Notes under the pieces: generated by a model | The model's database searches: none | Seen by the model: only the letters and a program-made list of their open reading frames with translations | Told to the model about the DNA's origin: nothing | In this document: one piece after another, positions 53,458 through 62,397 of the stretch | How positions within the stretch are numbered: position 1 is the stretch's first letter | Layout of the letters: each line of letters opens with the position of its first letter | Assembly: GCA_023418505.1 (NCBI GenBank) | Contig: JAEZZR010000007.1 | Span: 1 to 64,000, forward strand | Length of the DNA: 64,000 bases | From: Actinomycetes bacterium | GTDB taxonomy: Bacteria > Actinomycetota > Actinomycetes > Mycobacteriales > Mycobacteriaceae | Direction of reading: 5' to 3' | Translations under genes and position numbers: made by a program

Positions 53458-54948
53458 GTGACTGCATCAAACCCGCTGGTGGAGCAAGCCAAGCACTACG
53501 ACGTCATCATCGTGGGAACCGGTTCTGGCAACGCGATTCCTGCGCCGGAATTCGACGGGTTAAAGATTGCGCTGGTGGAACAGGATCGCTTCGGCGGCAC
53601 CTGCCTTAACGTCGGCTGCATTCCAACGAAGATGTTCGTGCTTGCGGCCGATGCAGCACGCATTATCTCCGAGGCTGCCAAGCTCGGAGTGCACGGCACT
53701 TTAAATTCCATTGACTGGCCGAGCATCCAAAAGCGTGTTTTCGCTGATCGCATTGATCCCATCGCTGCTGGTGGCGAGGCATACCGGCGCGGACCTGAGC
53801 AACCACACATCGACGTCTACGACCAACATGCGCGTTTCGTCGCCCCCAAGGTGCTAGCCATTGGTGCACAGAGCAAGGACGGCGCGGATAAGCAGACTCT
53901 GATCACCGCCGACCACATCATCATTGCTGCCGGTTCGCGCACCACTATTCCGCAGTTCGTCGCCGATTCTGGTGTGAAGTACTACACCAACAAAGACATC
54001 ATGCGAATTCCCGAGCTGCCCAAGAAGCTCGTGATCCTCGGCGGTGGCTTTATTGGTACCGAGTTTGCCCACGTCTTTTCTTCCTTCGGCACCGAAGTGC
54101 ATGTGGTGGTTCGCTCCGGCGCGATGAATCGTCAGAGCGATCCCGATATTTCCGCTCGTTTCACTGAAGTTGCCAGCCAAGATTGGCATGTGCACTTAAA
54201 CACGCAGATCACGGCGCTAGAACCTGCTACTTCACAAGCTGATGGCGCTGAAGATGCTCCTGAAAACGCGGTACGGATTGCGCTTGACGACGGTACGGAA
54301 ATCATCGCCGATGCTTTCCTCGTCGCATCCGGGCGTACCCCTAATGGCGACTTAATGGATCCAGATCTCGGGGGCGTGGAGTTAGATGAAGCCGGCCGCA
54401 TCGCAGTCGACGAATTTGGGCGAACCTCCGTTGAGGGAGTTTGGGCTCTGGGTGATGTTTCTAGCCCATACCAGCTGAAGCACATTGCGAACCACGAGGC
54501 GAAGGTGGTTTTTGCCAATGTGCTGGCCTCGATCGAACAGAAACGTCCGCAACGTACGTTCGACCATCGCGTGATTCCTTCCGCGGTGTTCTCGCATCCG
54601 CAAATTGGCCAGGCTGGCATGACCGAACCGGAAGCTAAACAGTGGGCAGAAGCCAATGGCACCGAATTGACGGTGAAGATCCAGAATTATTCGGATGTGG
54701 CTTATGGCTGGGCGTTAGAAGACAAGCACGGTTTCGCCAAGCTTATTGCTGATAAGAACACCGGCCAGCTGCTTGGTGCTCACTTCATCGGCGAGCAGGC
54801 TGCTACCTTGATCCAGCAGTGTGTTCAGATGATGGCACTGAAGCTCGACGTACGCGAAGTAGTCAGTGGCCAGCACTGGATTCATCCAGCCCTGCCCGAA
54901 TTGATCGAAAATGCCATTCTGGGGCTGGAATTCAATGGCGCTACCTAG
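53458..54948 (+). CDS. mtr: Mycothione reductase
   Basis: Mtr reduces oxidised mycothiol with NADPH and FAD. It belongs to the disulfide reductase family, with the redox centre GGTCLNVGCIPTK (Cys49, Cys54), FAD motif IIVGTGSGNA, NADPH motif VILGGGFIGTEFA, and HPALPE near the C-terminus with the catalytic His. 496 residues. GTG at 53458 is chosen because AAGGAG lies five bases upstream; an open frame to 53380 adds 26 unlike residues. It identifies a mycothiol-using actinobacterium. Confidence 0.96.
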   Translation: MTASNPLVEQAKHYDVIIVGTGSGNAIPAPEFDGLKIALVEQDRFGGTCLNVGCIPTKMFVLAADAARIISEAAKLGVHGTLNSIDWPSIQKRVFADRIDPIAAGGEAYRRGPEQPHIDVYDQHARFVAPKVLAIGAQSKDGADKQTLITADHIIIAAGSRTTIPQFVADSGVKYYTNKDIMRIPELPKKLVILGGGFIGTEFAHVFSSFGTEVHVVVRSGAMNRQSDPDISARFTEVASQDWHVHLNTQITALEPATSQADGAEDAPENAVRIALDDGTEIIADAFLVASGRTPNGDLMDPDLGGVELDEAGRIAVDEFGRTSVEGVWALGDVSSPYQLKHIANHEAKVVFANVLASIEQKRPQRTFDHRVIPSAVFSHPQIGQAGMTEPEAKQWAEANGTELTVKIQNYSDVAYGWALEDKHGFAKLIADKNTGQLLGAHFIGEQAATLIQQCVQMMALKLDVREVVSGQHWIHPALPELIENAILGLEFNGAT

Positions 54949-54957
54949 ATAGCGCCA
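54936..54957. terminator. Hairpin over the mtr stop codon, between mtr and map
   Basis: TGGCGCTA (54936-54943) and TAGCGCCA (54950-54957) pair perfectly around CCTAGA, which contains the mtr TAG (54946-54948). The genes converge; the map stop is at 54966. No long T-run. Confidence 0.65.
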
Positions 54958-54965
54958 GTGCCAAA

Positions 54966-55895
54966 TTACTCGGCGAACACCACGCCACTGAGGCCGGTAC
55001 CGTCGGCAGGCTCATAAACCTCGCGGTACTGCTGGCTAGGCAGGGTTAGAATCTCGTAGCCGGAATCCGTGACTAATACGGTGTGCTCGAACTGCGCCGA
55101 CCACTTGAAATCGGTGTTTTGAACCGTCCAGCCGTTGTCCCAAATTCGGTAATCCAGCGCGCCGAGGTTGATCATTGGCTCAACAGTCAACGTCATACCT
55201 GGCTCTAGGATGGTGTTCTGTGTTGGATCGTCGAAATGCAACACCACCAAACCATTGTGGAACGTAGTACCAATACCGTGACCCGTGAAGTCGCGGACGG
55301 TCTGGTAGCCGAAGCGCTTAGCATACGATTCGATCACTCGGCCGATCACGTTTACGGGACGTCCCGGTTTAATGGCCTTAATCCCGCGCATCGTCGCCTG
55401 GTAGGTGCGTTGTACCAGTTCGCGGTGTTCATCGCTGACGTTGCCAGCAAAAAACGTAGCATTCGTATCACCATGAACGCCGCCGATATATGCCGTGACA
55501 TCGACGTTAACGATATCGCCATCTTCAATTACCTGCGTATCCGGGATGCCATGGCAGACGATCTCGTTGAGCGAAACACAACAGCTCTTCGGATAGTGGC
55601 GGTAGCCCAAGGTGGATGGGTACGCCTGGTGGTCGAGCAAGTACTCATGTACTACGCGATCAATATCGTCGGTGGTCTTCCCTGGTGCCACAGCCTTGCC
55701 GGCTTCTGCCAATGCATCGGCAGCAATCCGGCTAGCTACTCGCATCTGTTCAATCACCTCTGGCGATTGAATTAAGGGCTCGCCTACACCTTCGGCTACT
55801 TCGTCTTTCCACGCGTATTCGGGGCGTTCGATTTGGGCAGGAACCACGCGGATTGGGGTGTCCTTCTGTTGAGTCAAAGGTGCTCGATTAACCAT
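54966..55895 (-). CDS. map: Methionine aminopeptidase, type I
   Basis: Map removes the initiator Met. The metal ligands are in the VNVDVTAYIGGVHGD (two Asp), FTGHGIG (His), TVEPMI (Glu) and FEHTVLV (Glu) segments. 309 residues, with an N-terminal extension of about 50 residues holding a PEYAWKDE segment, as in actinobacterial MapB. The ATG at 55895 has AAGGTG upstream; an ATG at 55904 is possible. Confidence 0.95.
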   Translation of the reverse strand: MVNRAPLTQQKDTPIRVVPAQIERPEYAWKDEVAEGVGEPLIQSPEVIEQMRVASRIAADALAEAGKAVAPGKTTDDIDRVVHEYLLDHQAYPSTLGYRHYPKSCCVSLNEIVCHGIPDTQVIEDGDIVNVDVTAYIGGVHGDTNATFFAGNVSDEHRELVQRTYQATMRGIKAIKPGRPVNVIGRVIESYAKRFGYQTVRDFTGHGIGTTFHNGLVVLHFDDPTQNTILEPGMTLTVEPMINLGALDYRIWDNGWTVQNTDFKWSAQFEHTVLVTDSGYEILTLPSQQYREVYEPADGTGLSGVVFAE

Positions 55896-55916
55896 GGCAC
55901 ACACCTTACTCGCCAG

Positions 55917-57755
55917 TTACGGTTGTGGTTCTAAGGAGGCCACTGCATCGAGGTTGGCAAAGAAGGCGTCGGTGATAGCGATCGCATGTTCCGATCCACC
56001 GCCGTGGACGATCAAAGTGGCAAAAGCAATATCGTCACGATAGCCGGTAAACCATGAATGCGAGCCCCCTGCTACTTCGGCCTCACCGGTCTTGGCATAG
56101 ATTTCACCGCGACTAGAAATCCCCGTGGCCGTACCGGAGGTCACTACCGACCGCATCATCCGGCGCAACTCGGCCAACGTGTGTTCATCTAGAGGCTGCG
56201 ACACCTGGTCTTGCACGGTTCCTGAAGTATGGATCAACCGTGGAGTTGGAGTCACACCACGAGCCACCGTTGCCGAGGCCAAGGCCATCCCAAATGGCGA
56301 GGTCAAGTCGTAGCCCTGCCCGTAGCCGGCATCGACTTTCTCGGCTGGGTCTTCCCCTTTCGACACCGAACCGGTAATCGTCGAAAGACCTGCAACGTGA
56401 TAATCCACGCCGATACCGAATTGGGCGGCTTCCTGCTGCAACTGGCCTTCTTCTAATTGGTAGGCAATATCGCCGAAGGTGGTGTTGCACGACCGTGCAA
56501 AGGCCGAATCCAGCGAGGTATTTCCCCCGCCTTGGCCGTTGTAGTTAGTCACAATGCGGGTGCCAATCTCCATGGTTCCCGGGCAAGGCACCACTGAATC
56601 GGCGTTCAAACCCAGCCGGTTCACTCCAGCCGCTGCGGTAATGATCTTGAATGTCGAACCGGGTGGGAATTGTCCCGAGAGCGCCAAGTCGCCCTGCTTA
56701 TCCGCTTCAGCGGTTTGTGCTACTGCCAAAATATCGCCGGTAGAAGGTGCGATGGCGACGATCATCGCTTGTGCGTCCGACCGCGAATCCACGGCTTGCT
56801 GGGCTGCATCTTGGACTTTTTTGCTTATCGACGCACGAATCGCCGGCTGCACTTGAGGCGCCACGGTGTACAAAACTTTCACCACGGCACCGTTTGGATT
56901 CGCTGCGACAACCTGCCAGCCGTCGACACCAACGTTGGTGTCGTCGATAGCGCTTTCGAGCCGACTCATCAGATCAGGCGCAAACCCTGCATCCGGGCGC
57001 ACCATCGCAGCTTCATCGTTGACGGTCACCCCATCAATTGACGCCAATCGTTCCTTCACCTGATCCGGCGTACTACCAGGCAGGACAAGTACGGAATAAG
57101 GTCCAGATCCAGCACTGGCTGCCTTCCCCGCGGCTCGTGCATCAAGAGTGTCTGGATCAAGTTCGTTATTCACAATGGTGGCAATCCGATTGATCGAGCT
57201 CTGCACATTGGTCACCGCTGAACGATCTAGAACTACGCGATGCACCATGCCCGGCTCCAACAACGTTGCCCCATCAGAGCCCACGACGGAAGCGCGTGGC
57301 GCGGCCACCGAACGCAACTCCGGATGTTGGTTATTGCCTAATTGTGGATGTAGCAGATTAGGTGCCCAGCGCAGCGCCCACGCGCCATCGGTTTTTGTTA
57401 ACAGCAATTTGGTTTCGTACTGCCACACTCGATCGTTGGGAAGTTGCCACTGCATTTCTGTAACGATGGTCGACTGGGTTCCGTCGCTAGTAACTTCACC
57501 CAGGTGTCCGACGAAACCTTGCGCTTGTAAGCCCGAAACAGCAGCTTGAATGTCGGTCTCAGCTGCACTGGGACGATCCGCAGTTTTTGCAGCTTGCTCT
57601 ACTTCAAATTTGCTCAGTGCGTCCAGGAAATTCTGAGCCACATTTTCGCCGGTATCTGCGCGCGGGGTGCATGCCAACAAGGCAAATGTCATTGCCACAG
57701 CAACAACAGCAGCAAGCATTCGGCGTGCTGCACCGCGGAGAGTAGACCAGCTCAT
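55917..57755 (-). CDS. Penicillin-binding lipoprotein (transpeptidase with NTF2-like domain)
   Basis: A class B penicillin-binding protein of the Rv2864c type. The lipobox LLAC places the lipidated Cys at residue 29. An NTF2-like (MecA_N) domain (about 35-140), a dimerisation region and the transpeptidase domain follow, with SxxK PGSTFK (Ser367, Lys370), SCN (422-424) and KTG. It cross-links peptidoglycan at the cell surface and may be a target of beta-lactams. 612 residues. It lies between rseP and map and 21 bases before map. Confidence 0.93.
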   Translation of the reverse strand: MSWSTLRGAARRMLAAVVAVAMTFALLACTPRADTGENVAQNFLDALSKFEVEQAAKTADRPSAAETDIQAAVSGLQAQGFVGHLGEVTSDGTQSTIVTEMQWQLPNDRVWQYETKLLLTKTDGAWALRWAPNLLHPQLGNNQHPELRSVAAPRASVVGSDGATLLEPGMVHRVVLDRSAVTNVQSSINRIATIVNNELDPDTLDARAAGKAASAGSGPYSVLVLPGSTPDQVKERLASIDGVTVNDEAAMVRPDAGFAPDLMSRLESAIDDTNVGVDGWQVVAANPNGAVVKVLYTVAPQVQPAIRASISKKVQDAAQQAVDSRSDAQAMIVAIAPSTGDILAVAQTAEADKQGDLALSGQFPPGSTFKIITAAAGVNRLGLNADSVVPCPGTMEIGTRIVTNYNGQGGGNTSLDSAFARSCNTTFGDIAYQLEEGQLQQEAAQFGIGVDYHVAGLSTITGSVSKGEDPAEKVDAGYGQGYDLTSPFGMALASATVARGVTPTPRLIHTSGTVQDQVSQPLDEHTLAELRRMMRSVVTSGTATGISSRGEIYAKTGEAEVAGGSHSWFTGYRDDIAFATLIVHGGGSEHAIAITDAFFANLDAVASLEPQP

Positions 57756-57855
57756 AAAGCTAAAAACTAGCAGTGCAACTGCCTAATCAGTTCTTGGCGC
57801 GCCCAAGAACATCAAGCCTTGCTGGATGAAGTGCCAGAGGGCCTCGGTGCAACGA

Positions 57856-57903
57856 GCCCCGGTTAAAGCCCAGTTAAAGCCACAGTTAAAACTACAGCTA
57901 AAA
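57856..57903 (-). repeat. 12 bp tandem repeat with serial stops at the rseP end
   Basis: Minus-strand units TTTTAGCTGTAG (57903-57892), TTTTAACTGTGG (57891-57880), CTTTAACTGGGC (57879-57868) and a fourth shifted by one base. In the rseP frame stops occur at 57898, 57892, 57886 and 57874. Confidence 0.85.
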
Positions 57904-59124
57904 CAGTCTGATCGGGTTAACCACGTCGGCAGCGATCACTATCACACCAAAGAACAACAATATGACTGTGAAGAACATCGTGATTGGCATCAACTTGTTG
58001 TAGTCAGCCGGCCCTGCTGGTGCCTTGCCGAAGAGGCGCCGAATCGCATCACGGATCTTTTCATAAATCACTACCGCGATATGGCCGCCATCAAGAGGCG
58101 GTAGCGGCACCAAGTTAAACAGCGCCAAGAAGAAATTCAGGTTTGCTAGCAGCATCAAGAAGCTCGACCAGAGGTTGTTCTCTGCCATCTCGCCGCCGAT
58201 ACGCGACGCCCCCACCACACTCATCGGGCTATCTTGGGCACGATCGCCACCGAAGATAGAAGCCACTACTCCTGGGACTTTCGACGGCAGCGACAGCAGA
58301 CCTTCCCACACTGCTACGAAAAGGTCTTTAGCAAACAAGACCGTAACGCCTACGGCTGTGGCCGGGTTGTATTCGGTAATAGAGGTATCAGGACGGGCAA
58401 AGGCCACACCGATCGCCGCTTGGTCTTGGATTTCGCCACTGGTGGTGCGACGCTGCACGATGTCTGGCTGAATATCGATCGTTTGTTCTTGATCGCCGCG
58501 CTGCACCGTAATTGCCACCGCATCACGTGCTGGCCGGATTTGTTCCACCACATCTAGATAGGAGTTAGTTTTAACTCCGTCGACAGCCACAATCACATCG
58601 CCTTGCTGCAAACCTGCCTGTGCCGCAGGGCCGGAGCCTTCACAGGGCGTCAAAGTGCCGTCGGCATTTTGAGCAGCAGGCACACAGGTGGTTGATTCCA
58701 CACGCGGGGTTAAATCCTGGCGGATATTCGGCAGCCCCCAAGCCACCGCCACCAGGTAGATGATGATCAAGCCGACAAGGATATTCATCAGCACACCGCC
58801 GGAAAGCACGAAAATGCGGCGTAAAGCGGACTGCTTATACATCGCGTACGGCTCTTCTTCGGGGCGCACTGGATCTTGTGCAGTCATGCCTGCAATATCG
58901 CAAAAACCACCCAGCGGAACGGCCTTCACACCATATTCAGTGATATGGCCACCAGCTCCTGGATGACGACGTTTAGTAGACCACAAGGTGGGGCCAAAGC
59001 CGATGAAATAGCGTCGTACGCGCATGCCACAGACACGCGCAGCCATCATGTGACCCCATTCGTGCAAAGCAATTGTTACTGCAATGCCTAATGCGAAAAG
59101 CGCTACTCCAAAGAAAAACGTCAC
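57898..59124 (-). CDS. rseP: Intramembrane site-2 metalloprotease RseP/Rip1 type
   Basis: A membrane zinc protease that cuts anti-sigma factors and other membrane proteins. The HEWGH zinc motif (residues 21-25) lies in the first helix, a PDZ domain (about 150-240) follows, and LPPLDGGH is the second metal site. GTG at 59124 is chosen; TAGGG lies eight bases upstream, and the frame to 59193 adds non-homologous residues. 409 residues. In many actinobacteria it sits between dxr and ispG; neither is seen next to it here. Confidence 0.92.
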   Translation of the reverse strand: MTFFFGVALFALGIAVTIALHEWGHMMAARVCGMRVRRYFIGFGPTLWSTKRRHPGAGGHITEYGVKAVPLGGFCDIAGMTAQDPVRPEEEPYAMYKQSALRRIFVLSGGVLMNILVGLIIIYLVAVAWGLPNIRQDLTPRVESTTCVPAAQNADGTLTPCEGSGPAAQAGLQQGDVIVAVDGVKTNSYLDVVEQIRPARDAVAITVQRGDQEQTIDIQPDIVQRRTTSGEIQDQAAIGVAFARPDTSITEYNPATAVGVTVLFAKDLFVAVWEGLLSLPSKVPGVVASIFGGDRAQDSPMSVVGASRIGGEMAENNLWSSFLMLLANLNFFLALFNLVPLPPLDGGHIAVVIYEKIRDAIRRLFGKAPAGPADYNKLMPITMFFTVILLFFGVIVIAADVVNPIRLF

Positions 59125-59280
59125 CTGGCTAACCCTAGTCGGATCTGCTGAATCGACGGCAATTACTCCGTGCGAAACGCACCACACTAACAACTAGGAA
59201 ACTTAAGAACTTTTGAGGTATTCTTAGCTCTAGTTCAGATAACTATGACCTCATCCAGCATGACCGCAGGAGGAAACATC

Positions 59281-59703
59281 GTGTCAAGCGCACCTCAAAA
59301 AGAAGAAGTCTTCGACGGTGTCAGTACTGCCGACGTGCCCAACGCCAAGTGGGGTTGGAGTGGCCTAAGCGAACGCTCGCTGCAAATCTCCGGTTGGATT
59401 TCTGTTGTTTTCCTCATCGGCATGATTAAGGGCAACCACCACGGCAATGTGGAAAACATTTGGCTTATCTCCATTGCTGTACTGATCGCTATTGGCTTGC
59501 TACTACGCGCGTTCTCGCCAAAGGGCACCCAAGTCACCAAGGTAACCGCACACAACAAGCCAGTTGGCCACCAGGAACCGGACTGGGCTCGCGACCAACG
59601 CGAAGGCACCGGCGTCTACGCAGAACTTACCGAATCCCAGCTGCGTTCTTGGAACCGCGAGCCAGGTGTAAACCCTCGCCTGTCCTCGCAGATCGAAAAG
59701 TAA
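59281..59703 (+). CDS. DUF2631 membrane protein
   Basis: A 140-residue protein with two hydrophobic segments (about 34-51 and 57-75) and a polar C-terminal half. It matches DUF2631 (Rv2876 type), an actinobacterial family of unknown function. GTG at 59281 has GGAGGA seven bases upstream, better than the ATG at 59245, which lacks a ribosome binding site. Confidence 0.75.
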   Translation: MSSAPQKEEVFDGVSTADVPNAKWGWSGLSERSLQISGWISVVFLIGMIKGNHHGNVENIWLISIAVLIAIGLLLRAFSPKGTQVTKVTAHNKPVGHQEPDWARDQREGTGVYAELTESQLRSWNREPGVNPRLSSQIEK

Positions 59704-59738
59704 TTTTTAGTGTATAGTTAAAGACATCCCCCTAAAAA

Positions 59739-59779
59739 AGTCCGTCACCGGGAGTGCACCCCCGCTCCTGGTGGCGGCT
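59739..59779. terminator. Bidirectional terminator between DUF2631 gene and rlmN
   Basis: GTCCGTCACCGGGAG and CTCCTGGTGGCGGCT form a GC-rich stem with small bulges. T5 follows on the plus strand (59779-59783) and A6 lies before it (59734-59739), giving T's on the minus strand, so it can serve both convergent genes. Confidence 0.85.
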
Positions 59780-59799
59780 TTTTCATTTGTGCTGGGCCT

Positions 59800-60909
59800 T
59801 TAAGCGCTGGCTTCAGCACCTTCGGCTGCAAGCTGACCACCCGCCGCTGCAATCTCATCGCCTCGAGTGTCCCGGACAGTACATGGCACACCTTGCGCTT
59901 GAACCCGACGGACGAACTCGTCTTGTTGTTCCTTCGGCGAGGCATCCCACTTTGATCCAGGTGTGGGATTCAAAGGGATCACATTGACATGCACGCGCGA
60001 CCCCAGTCGCTTATGCAGCTTCTTGCCGAGCAAATCCGCTCGCCATCCGTGATCGTTAATGTCCCGAATCAGGGCGTATTCGATGCTGACACGTCGACCA
60101 GTTTGATCGGCGTAGTAGCGCGCAGCATCGAGCACCTCGTCCACGGTGAACCGGTTGTTGATCGGCACCAGTTCATCACGTAACTGGTCATCAGGAGTGT
60201 GCAGACTTACTGCGAGGGTAACCGAGAGTCCTTCGTCGGCAAGCTTCTTAATAAGCGGCGCGAACCCCACCGTAGAGACGGTGACGTTGCGCATCGAAAT
60301 ACCAAAGCCAGCCGGAGCCGGATCTGTAATGCGATGCACGGCGGCGATCACGCGCTTGTAGTTCGCCAGTGGCTCACCCATGCCCATGAAGACGATGTTG
60401 GTCAGCCGTCCGCCCTCGTCTGCCATGTGGGCAGCAGCGTCGCGCACTTGATCCACGATCTCGGCGGTGGTGAGATTGCGCTGTAAACCGCCCTGTCCCG
60501 TGGCACAGAATGGACATGCCATCCCGCAACCGGCTTGCGAAGAAATACACAGTGTCGCGCGATCCGGATATTTCATCAAAACCGACTCAAGCATTGTGCC
60601 ATCACCGGCTTGCCACAGGGTTTTACGCGTCTCTCCCCCATCGCACTCCACGTGGCGCACCGGGGTCAACAGTGGTGGAAACAACTCATCTTTGACTTGC
60701 TGACGCACAGCTTCCGGCAAGTCAGTCATCTCAAGAGGATCCGCCACATAGCGGGTGAAATATTGACGGGCAATCTGGTCTGCGCGAAATGCAGGCAGAC
60801 CCAAAGCAGTGACCGCGTCTTTACGTGCTTGCGGATCTAAATCTGCGAAATGCTGCTTCGGCATTCCGCGCTTAGGGGCATTGAATACAAGGGGAAGGGC
60901 TTTGCTCAT
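59800..60909 (-). CDS. rlmN: 23S rRNA (adenine2503-C2)-methyltransferase RlmN
   Basis: A radical-SAM enzyme that methylates A2503 in 23S rRNA and A37 in some tRNAs. The cluster motif is CGMACPFC, followed by the GQGGLQRNLTTAEIVDQVR segment, FMGMGEPLANY and the C-terminal CTVRDTRGDEI with the mechanistic Cys. 369 residues. Divergent from the LapA-like gene; the gap of 153 bases holds their promoters. Confidence 0.95.
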   Translation of the reverse strand: MSKALPLVFNAPKRGMPKQHFADLDPQARKDAVTALGLPAFRADQIARQYFTRYVADPLEMTDLPEAVRQQVKDELFPPLLTPVRHVECDGGETRKTLWQAGDGTMLESVLMKYPDRATLCISSQAGCGMACPFCATGQGGLQRNLTTAEIVDQVRDAAAHMADEGGRLTNIVFMGMGEPLANYKRVIAAVHRITDPAPAGFGISMRNVTVSTVGFAPLIKKLADEGLSVTLAVSLHTPDDQLRDELVPINNRFTVDEVLDAARYYADQTGRRVSIEYALIRDINDHGWRADLLGKKLHKRLGSRVHVNVIPLNPTPGSKWDASPKEQQDEFVRRVQAQGVPCTVRDTRGDEIAAAGGQLAAEGAEASA

Positions 60910-61062
60910 GGTATTTCATAGACTACCGGTGACCAGCACTTCCGTAGTAGCTGCCAAATCCTAGCCGCTATTGGTGTGGGTAAGCTTTTTCTGTTCAGAA
61001 TCCCAAGCTTTAGTTGCCTTTGAAGTATTGGTCGCAAGAACAGATATTGCTTTAATAGATAC

Positions 61063-61485
61063 ATGGCAAGAAAAAACGATCGCGAAGCTGAAGCAACTAC
61101 CGCTGAAATGCGCGCTACCGACACCCACGGTTACGAATTACAAGCAACTGAACCTGCTGGGCAACCACCGGCGCCTTACGACGAGCGTCAACCGGAAGAA
61201 GTTCAGGCTAACGCGCGAGAAAAGGAACAACCTCGCCAGCGTACCGTGGCATCATCCACTTGGGCTGCGCTGATCATTGGCGCAATTTTATTGATCCTGC
61301 TGCTGGTGTTCATCATGCAGAATCAAGATTCCGTGGAATTGCAAGTGTTTGCCTGGCAGTTGAACTTCCCTATTGGTGTAGGCATGTTGCTCTCTGCCAT
61401 CACCGGTGCGCTGATCATGGCTATTTTCGGTGGCTGGCGCATGGTGGAATTAAACCGCGAAGTAAAGAAGCTACGCCGGAAATAA
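61063..61485 (+). CDS. LapA domain membrane protein (DUF1049)
   Basis: A 140-residue protein with a charged N-terminal 65 residues, two helices (about 66-85 and 97-117) and a basic C-terminus. The FIMQNQDSVELQVFAWQLNFPIGVGMLL segment is the LapA/DUF1049 hallmark. In E. coli LapA works in lipopolysaccharide assembly; in Gram-positives the role is unknown. Convergent with cdsA. Confidence 0.85.
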   Translation: MARKNDREAEATTAEMRATDTHGYELQATEPAGQPPAPYDERQPEEVQANAREKEQPRQRTVASSTWAALIIGAILLILLLVFIMQNQDSVELQVFAWQLNFPIGVGMLLSAITGALIMAIFGGWRMVELNREVKKLRRK

Positions 61486-61487
61486 GA

Positions 61488-61523
61488 GCCGCTACAGCGA
61501 GATGGGCCGCTACAACAAGATGG
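61488..61523. repeat. 18 bp tandem duplication with two in-frame TAG at the cdsA stop
   Basis: GCCGCTACAGCGAGATGG (61488-61505) and GCCGCTACAACAAGATGG (61506-61523) are contiguous, 16 of 18 equal. On the minus strand the TAG of cdsA (61510-61512) recurs at 61492-61494 in the same frame. Confidence 0.88.
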
Positions 61524-62397
61524 TGAGCACTAGCCACGTCATCGCAGCTGCGGGCAACATACCATCAGCGCGATCCATCACCCCACCGTGACCGGGCAAC
61601 AGCTTAGACATATCTTTAACGCCTAGGTCTCGTTTAAACTGCGATTCCACAAGATCACCTAGCGTGGCAGCAACTGCCAAGCAGAGGCCGAAAATGGTGC
61701 CCACCCACCATTGGCCGCCGAGGAGGAACACCATCGCAGCGGTACCGATCGCGCTAGCTAGGATTAGCGATCCGGCGAACCCTTCCCATGACTTCTTCGG
61801 GCTTATTGCCGGAGCCATTGGGTGGCGGCCGAAGAATACCCCGGCAACATAGCCGCCGACGTCGTTGCCCACCACGCAAAGGATCATGGTTGCGATAACG
61901 AATTGCGGAGCTACCTCCCACGGATTGTCCATGGTGGACAGCATGCCTGCCAGTGCTAGGCAAAGCGGGATCCACAACACCACAAACAGCGAGACTGAAG
62001 CGTCCCGCAACCAATTTCGCGGCACCTGGTTTGAGCCCAACATGAATAAGCGGAACACCAGTACTGCCATCATGGTGGCAACCAAACCCATCATCACTCC
62101 GGTTGTGCCACAAAAATACGACAACCAGATGATCAGCTGGCCACCTGCTATCAACGCAAGTGTATGAACCTGCCAGTCTTGTTGCTTCAGCCGATAGGTA
62201 ACTTCCCACGTAGCAATAGCTGCCACGATGGCGATAAACGGATACCAAGCCAATGGGCCTACAATCAGGCATCCGATAACGATGGCGCCTAAGATTACGC
62301 CAACGGTTATCGCTACAGGGACGTTTCTGCCGGCCGAATTTCGCGGTTTGAAAACTTGCAGATCTTCCAGCAGATGCTCGCGATCAAACGGCGGCAC
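61510..62397 (-). CDS. cdsA: Phosphatidate cytidylyltransferase
   Basis: CdsA makes CDP-diacylglycerol from phosphatidate and CTP; PgsA, also in this window, uses the product. A multi-helix membrane protein of 295 residues with the signature SQFKRDLGVKDMSKLLPGHGG followed by MDRADG. The GTG start follows the frr stop directly, with GGAGG five bases upstream. Confidence 0.95.
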   Translation of the reverse strand: MPPFDREHLLEDLQVFKPRNSAGRNVPVAITVGVILGAIVIGCLIVGPLAWYPFIAIVAAIATWEVTYRLKQQDWQVHTLALIAGGQLIIWLSYFCGTTGVMMGLVATMMAVLVFRLFMLGSNQVPRNWLRDASVSLFVVLWIPLCLALAGMLSTMDNPWEVAPQFVIATMILCVVGNDVGGYVAGVFFGRHPMAPAISPKKSWEGFAGSLILASAIGTAAMVFLLGGQWWVGTIFGLCLAVAATLGDLVESQFKRDLGVKDMSKLLPGHGGVMDRADGMLPAAAMTWLVLTILL

